From: Candidatus Omnitrophota bacterium
GTDB taxonomy: Bacteria > Omnitrophota > Gorgyraeia > Duberdicusellales > 4484-171
Length of the DNA stretch: 5,399 bases
NCBI GenBank assembly: GCA_003644405.1
Contig: QNCE01000084.1
Span: 1 to 5,399 of the forward strand
Direction: 5' to 3'
Positions 4,724 through 5,399 of this stretch are shown piece by piece (position 1 is the stretch's first letter; each line of letters begins with the position of its first letter). The notes beneath the pieces were generated by a model, which was given only the letters and a program-made list of their open reading frames with translations, was not told where the DNA came from and ran no database searches. The position numbers were made by a program, and so were the translations under genes.

Positions 4724-5399
<676 letters not shown>

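Overview
The window carries the 3' end of a bacterial rRNA operon, read on the minus strand, next to a low-GC region of a few small exported or uncharacterised genes. From high to low coordinates the operon is: the 3' third of 23S rRNA (from the CCTAAGGTAGCG segment, about E. coli 1924), a 901-nt group I intron, the last ~310 nt of 23S, a 307-nt spacer packed with hairpins, and 5S rRNA. No other intron is visible in the 23S part shown.

The intron (3823-4723) is the standout feature. It sits after the U equivalent to E. coli U2604, two nucleotides past A2602 in helix 93 of the peptidyl transferase centre. P1, P10, P3, P4, P7, P8 and several P9 hairpins can be paired by eye. It encodes a 175-aa single-motif LAGLIDADG protein (4035-4562). 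The reading frame runs through the ribozyme core: the start lies just before P4', and the stop codon forms the three-base loop of P8.

The non-rRNA part (1-3087) holds an exported protein of unknown function (minus, 532-1710) with a good promoter and Shine-Dalgarno site. Just upstream is a 5'-truncated paralogue of its C-terminal ~90 residues (minus, 1821-2138). A strong plus-strand terminator follows, then a small exported protein (plus, 2304-2765) whose UGA stop falls where a Trp codon would look natural. The left edge holds a possible C-terminal gene remnant and a nested palindrome of about 200 bp with GC-rich cctgcc/ggcagg arms.

Organism: bacterial rRNA, AT-rich protein genes, many short GC-rich palindromes scattered in spacers and rRNA loops, and an intron with a homing endonuclease in 23S rRNA. 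This mix is what I would expect from an uncultivated lineage such as Omnitrophota or the Candidate Phyla Radiation. That is an inference from style; the sequence does not prove it. The genes do not form an obvious pathway. The one coherent functional unit is the intron plus its endonuclease within the rRNA operon.
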